Positions 22,049-23,789 of a DNA stretch of 23,789 bases are shown here, piece after piece. A program made the position numbers and the translations under genes. A model generated the notes under the pieces. The model was not told the origin of the DNA, did not search any database, and worked only from the letters and a program-made list of their open reading frames with translations. Numbering within the stretch: position 1 is the first letter of the stretch; each line of letters begins with the position of its first letter. This DNA comes from Oscillospiraceae bacterium (lineage in GTDB: Bacteria > Bacillota > Clostridia > Oscillospirales > Ruminococcaceae), in NCBI GenBank assembly GCA_029005335.1, contig JAQXFT010000041.1, forward strand, positions 1-23,789, read 5' to 3'.

Positions 22049-22123
22049 GGAAAATCTGAAAATATTTTCCATATATTAACTTTTTGTTAATTTTGCGTGA
22101 ATTTTAAACGCCAACGTTTAAAA
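22049..22123. repeat. Cluster of three inverted repeats upstream of the tail-like genes
   Basis: Arms GGAAAAT (22049-22055) and ATTTTCC (22064-22070); arms ATTAAC (22075-22080) and GTTAAT (22086-22091) around five T; arms TTTTAAACG (22102-22110) and CGTTTAAAA (22115-22123) around CCAA. No convincing -35/-10 pair for the rightward genes is seen among them. Confidence 0.6.
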
Positions 22124-22192
22124 AGAGCTGTTTTTCTGCCCTTTTTCAGAGAGATACTGCGGAACTCTCGGAATTTATAAAGGAGGTTTTTT

Positions 22193-22804
22193 ATGACTAT
22201 TACTGCCGACGGTAAAAATATTGATACCCTGCCATTTCAGAACCTTTTTATTCAGGGTGAAAGGCTTTCTGAGAAAGTTATTTTCAGAGTACCACGATAT
22301 TACAACGATAATGACCTTTTGCCGTGTACTTTTATAATCAAGGGTGTGAATGAGAAAAATGAAGTTGCTGAACAGGTTCTTTCAGTTTCAGATGATGTAT
22401 CTTTTCTGGAGCTTGAATGGAATGTAGCTTCAATGTTTATGTCAGTTGCCGGAAAGCTTAACCTTGAGATTCAGGCACTCATCTCAAGCGGAGGACAGCT
22501 TGCATATGTCCTGAAGTATATACTTCCTCCGGTTTATGTAAGGGAATCCCTTAACGGTGAAAATACGCCTCTTCCCGATGTCAAGGAACAGGTTATAGGC
22601 GAGATAAATTCTGTTGTTTCTGACGGTCTGAATCTGATTGAAAATAAAATTCAGAGCTTTGATACCACTGAGATTGATAACAGGCTTGATAATCTGGAAT
22701 CATCAGTCAATTCTCTTGAATCTCAGATAAAGATTAAGGCTCTGACTTTATCGGAATACAATACAGAGACTCATTCAGATGATGTTCTCTATGTAATTAT
22801 ATAA
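22193..22804 (+). CDS. Phage baseplate/tail-fibre-like protein (BppU-like N-domain and coiled coil)
   Basis: A 203-residue protein without a signal peptide. Residues 1-118 look like the Ig-like N-terminal domain of baseplate upper proteins: SEKVIFRVPRYYNDNDL, LELEWNVASMFMSVAGKLNLEIQ and LKYILPPVYVRESL fit the pattern of a first strand, an Asp/Trp strand and a closing strand. Residues about 130-180 are a coiled coil (DNRLDNLESSVNSLESQIK), likely trimeric. The tail LTLSEYNTETHSDDVLYVII is the short motif that ends many phage fibre proteins. AAAGGAGG precedes the ATG. It is divergent from the darA operon; no capsid or tail genes are found upstream. The identification rests on pattern resemblance, not on a search. 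Confidence 0.78.
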   Translation: MTITADGKNIDTLPFQNLFIQGERLSEKVIFRVPRYYNDNDLLPCTFIIKGVNEKNEVAEQVLSVSDDVSFLELEWNVASMFMSVAGKLNLEIQALISSGGQLAYVLKYILPPVYVRESLNGENTPLPDVKEQVIGEINSVVSDGLNLIENKIQSFDTTEIDNRLDNLESSVNSLESQIKIKALTLSEYNTETHSDDVLYVII

Positions 22805-22815
22805 GGAGGGCTAAT

Positions 22816-23706
22816 ATGACAGGTACAGGAACGCAGACAGACCCATATATTGTTATGAATTATGAAGATTTCTGCAATATGAATGGCGGTTCGGACAAAT
22901 ATTACAAGCTCGGTGCGGATATTGATTTCGCCCAGACTGACAGAACTTCAACAAGTGGAGCGATAGGTTTAAGCTTTAAACAGCTTGACGGTGACGGGCA
23001 TACAGTTTCAAACTTTTTCAGGAGAGTTGATGTGTCAGACACTATAAATTCGCTTTTTAAATTTTCGGGAAGCGGTGCGATGAATCTGCAAAATATTTAT
23101 TTCAGGGGAATTTATCTTGCAGGCGGAAAAACCTGCTTTATGAGTTCGATATCAAGCTCTTACACCGTAACGCTGAAAAACTGCAGAATCGCTTTGAAAA
23201 TAAATGATACATCGGGTTCGTCAAATTCGCTTTGCATTTTTGACAAATTAAACATTACAGACAGCGAATTGCTTGTTGAGGGGACATCTGATTATATGAA
23301 ACCTATGACTAACAAGCCGGTTTATGGCTGTTTGTTCAGATTCAATATGACATTTTTCAACACCGGCTATACAAATACAAAGACGATTTTTGACAATAAT
23401 TTATCATTCTGCGGAATTACAGGAAATTTTATCTGTAAGGACCCAAGTGCTGCACGATATATTTTAGTAGGTTCGTCTTATACCGTAAGCAATTCCTATT
23501 TCGCTCTGAATTTTGACTGCATTTACAGCTTTTCAATGACTTCCAATTTCAGCGGAATAAATTTCTACGATAAGGAAGTCATGGCGAATGCAGTATCAAA
23601 AATGCCGGTTTCAGACCACTTTTTAGCTCTGACTACGGAACAGTGCAAAAGTGCGGAATATCTGCAAAGCATTGATTTTCCATGTGCTTCGGGTGATTCG
23701 GTATGA
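22816..23706 (+). CDS. GLUG/beta-helix-like tail-associated protein
   Basis: A 296-residue protein with no signal peptide or membrane segment. It opens GTGTQTDPYIVMNYEDFCNM followed by YYKLGADIDF, the standard opening of GLUG-repeat and right-handed beta-helix proteins. Short strand repeats rich in Asn, Ser and Phe follow (LQNIYFRGIYLAG, TLKNCRIALKIND, LNITDSELLVEG). It ends with SDHFLALTTEQCKSAEYLQSIDF, resembling GLUG-type closing segments. Such proteins occur as phage tail fibres and as surface adhesins; lack of a signal peptide and the preceding BppU-like gene favour the former. GGAGG lies eight bases before the ATG, and the next gene overlaps its stop by four bases. Confidence 0.78.
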   Translation: MTGTGTQTDPYIVMNYEDFCNMNGGSDKYYKLGADIDFAQTDRTSTSGAIGLSFKQLDGDGHTVSNFFRRVDVSDTINSLFKFSGSGAMNLQNIYFRGIYLAGGKTCFMSSISSSYTVTLKNCRIALKINDTSGSSNSLCIFDKLNITDSELLVEGTSDYMKPMTNKPVYGCLFRFNMTFFNTGYTNTKTIFDNNLSFCGITGNFICKDPSAARYILVGSSYTVSNSYFALNFDCIYSFSMTSNFSGINFYDKEVMANAVSKMPVSDHFLALTTEQCKSAEYLQSIDFPCASGDSV

Positions 23707-23789
23707 GAGATTCCTTTATATTGTCGGCTGATAAAAATAACGGATATCCGTCATTTTCAGACGCTCCGGATTTTGAAGGCGTTAATTAT
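23703..23789 (+). CDS. Third gene of the tail-like cluster, truncated by the window end
   Basis: An ATG overlaps the preceding stop (ATGA), and the frame stays open for 29 codons to the window end: MRDSFILSADKNNGYPSFSDAP and on. The NNGYPSFSDAP stretch resembles the G-Y-P-x-x-x-x-x-P closing motif of GLUG-containing proteins, so it is probably another fibre component. The overlap is strong evidence of translational coupling. Only the first residues are visible, so identity is open. Confidence 0.6.
   Translation, partial: MRDSFILSADKNNGYPSFSDAPDFEGVNY

Noticed and set aside
22124..22192. Phage attachment site next to the tail-like cluster
   Set aside because: No tRNA gene, integrase or matching direct repeat is visible in the window, so an att site cannot be supported.

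Overview
The window looks like a chromosomal segment of a low-GC, dockerin-producing gut or rumen Firmicute, most likely Ruminococcus (Oscillospiraceae). Three secreted proteins carry dockerin repeats of the type G-D-x-N-x-D-G-x-x-N-A-S-D-S-S, the signature of cellulosome/amylosome-type assemblies in that genus. The housekeeping genes (purD, uvrC, rsmD, coaD, prfB, holB, ricT, darA, queH) are Firmicute-like. No rRNA, tRNA, CRISPR array, transposase or integrase was recognised.

Layout. 1-6042 (+ strand): an intergenic repeat, purD, a six-helix membrane protein, uvrC, then rsmD-coaD-coiled-coil protein as a tightly overlapped operon, then an Lrp/AsnC regulator preceded by a hairpin terminator and a 15-bp palindrome. 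6078-8205 (- strand): an envelope-type operon padR / HAAS-DUF1700 membrane protein / DUF4097-like protein / pspC, driven by a consensus promoter whose spacer and -10 contain a perfect inverted repeat. 8374-9138 (- strand): a CAP-domain dockerin protein. 9513-11828 (- strand): an unusual single protein joining an XRE helix-turn-helix, a cupin and a full acyl-CoA synthetase. 12124-15712 (+ strand): an SGNH/GDSL hydrolase with dockerin, a prokaryotic RING-finger membrane protein, and prfB without a programmed frameshift. 15760-16986 (+ strand): a leucine-rich-repeat / Thr-rich / Ig-like protein ending in half a dockerin, bracketed by two near-identical palindromes and with glutamine codon use unlike its neighbours.

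17010-21959 (- strand) is one compact seven-gene operon read right to left: sigma-region-4-like protein, Orn/Lys/Arg decarboxylase, darA (c-di-AMP receptor), holB, ricT, queH and a GNAT acetyltransferase. It resembles the yaaO-yaaQ-holB-yaaT neighbourhood of Bacillus but lacks tmk and yaaR. Its promoter is a perfect consensus (TTGACA, 17 bp, TATAAT) with an 11-bp-stem palindrome over the expected transcription start.

22193-23789 (+ strand) begins a cluster of tail-fibre/baseplate-like proteins (BppU-like sandwich plus coiled coil; GLUG/beta-helix-like protein; a third, truncated by the window end). None has a signal peptide and no other phage gene lies to the left, so this is either the edge of a rearranged prophage or a stand-alone, possibly domesticated, fibre cassette. 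The 143 bp next to it (21981-22123) hold four successive inverted repeats.

The most interesting points are the regulator-enzyme fusion at 9513-11828, the orphan tail-like cluster with its palindromic control region, and the bracketed LRR/half-dockerin gene.
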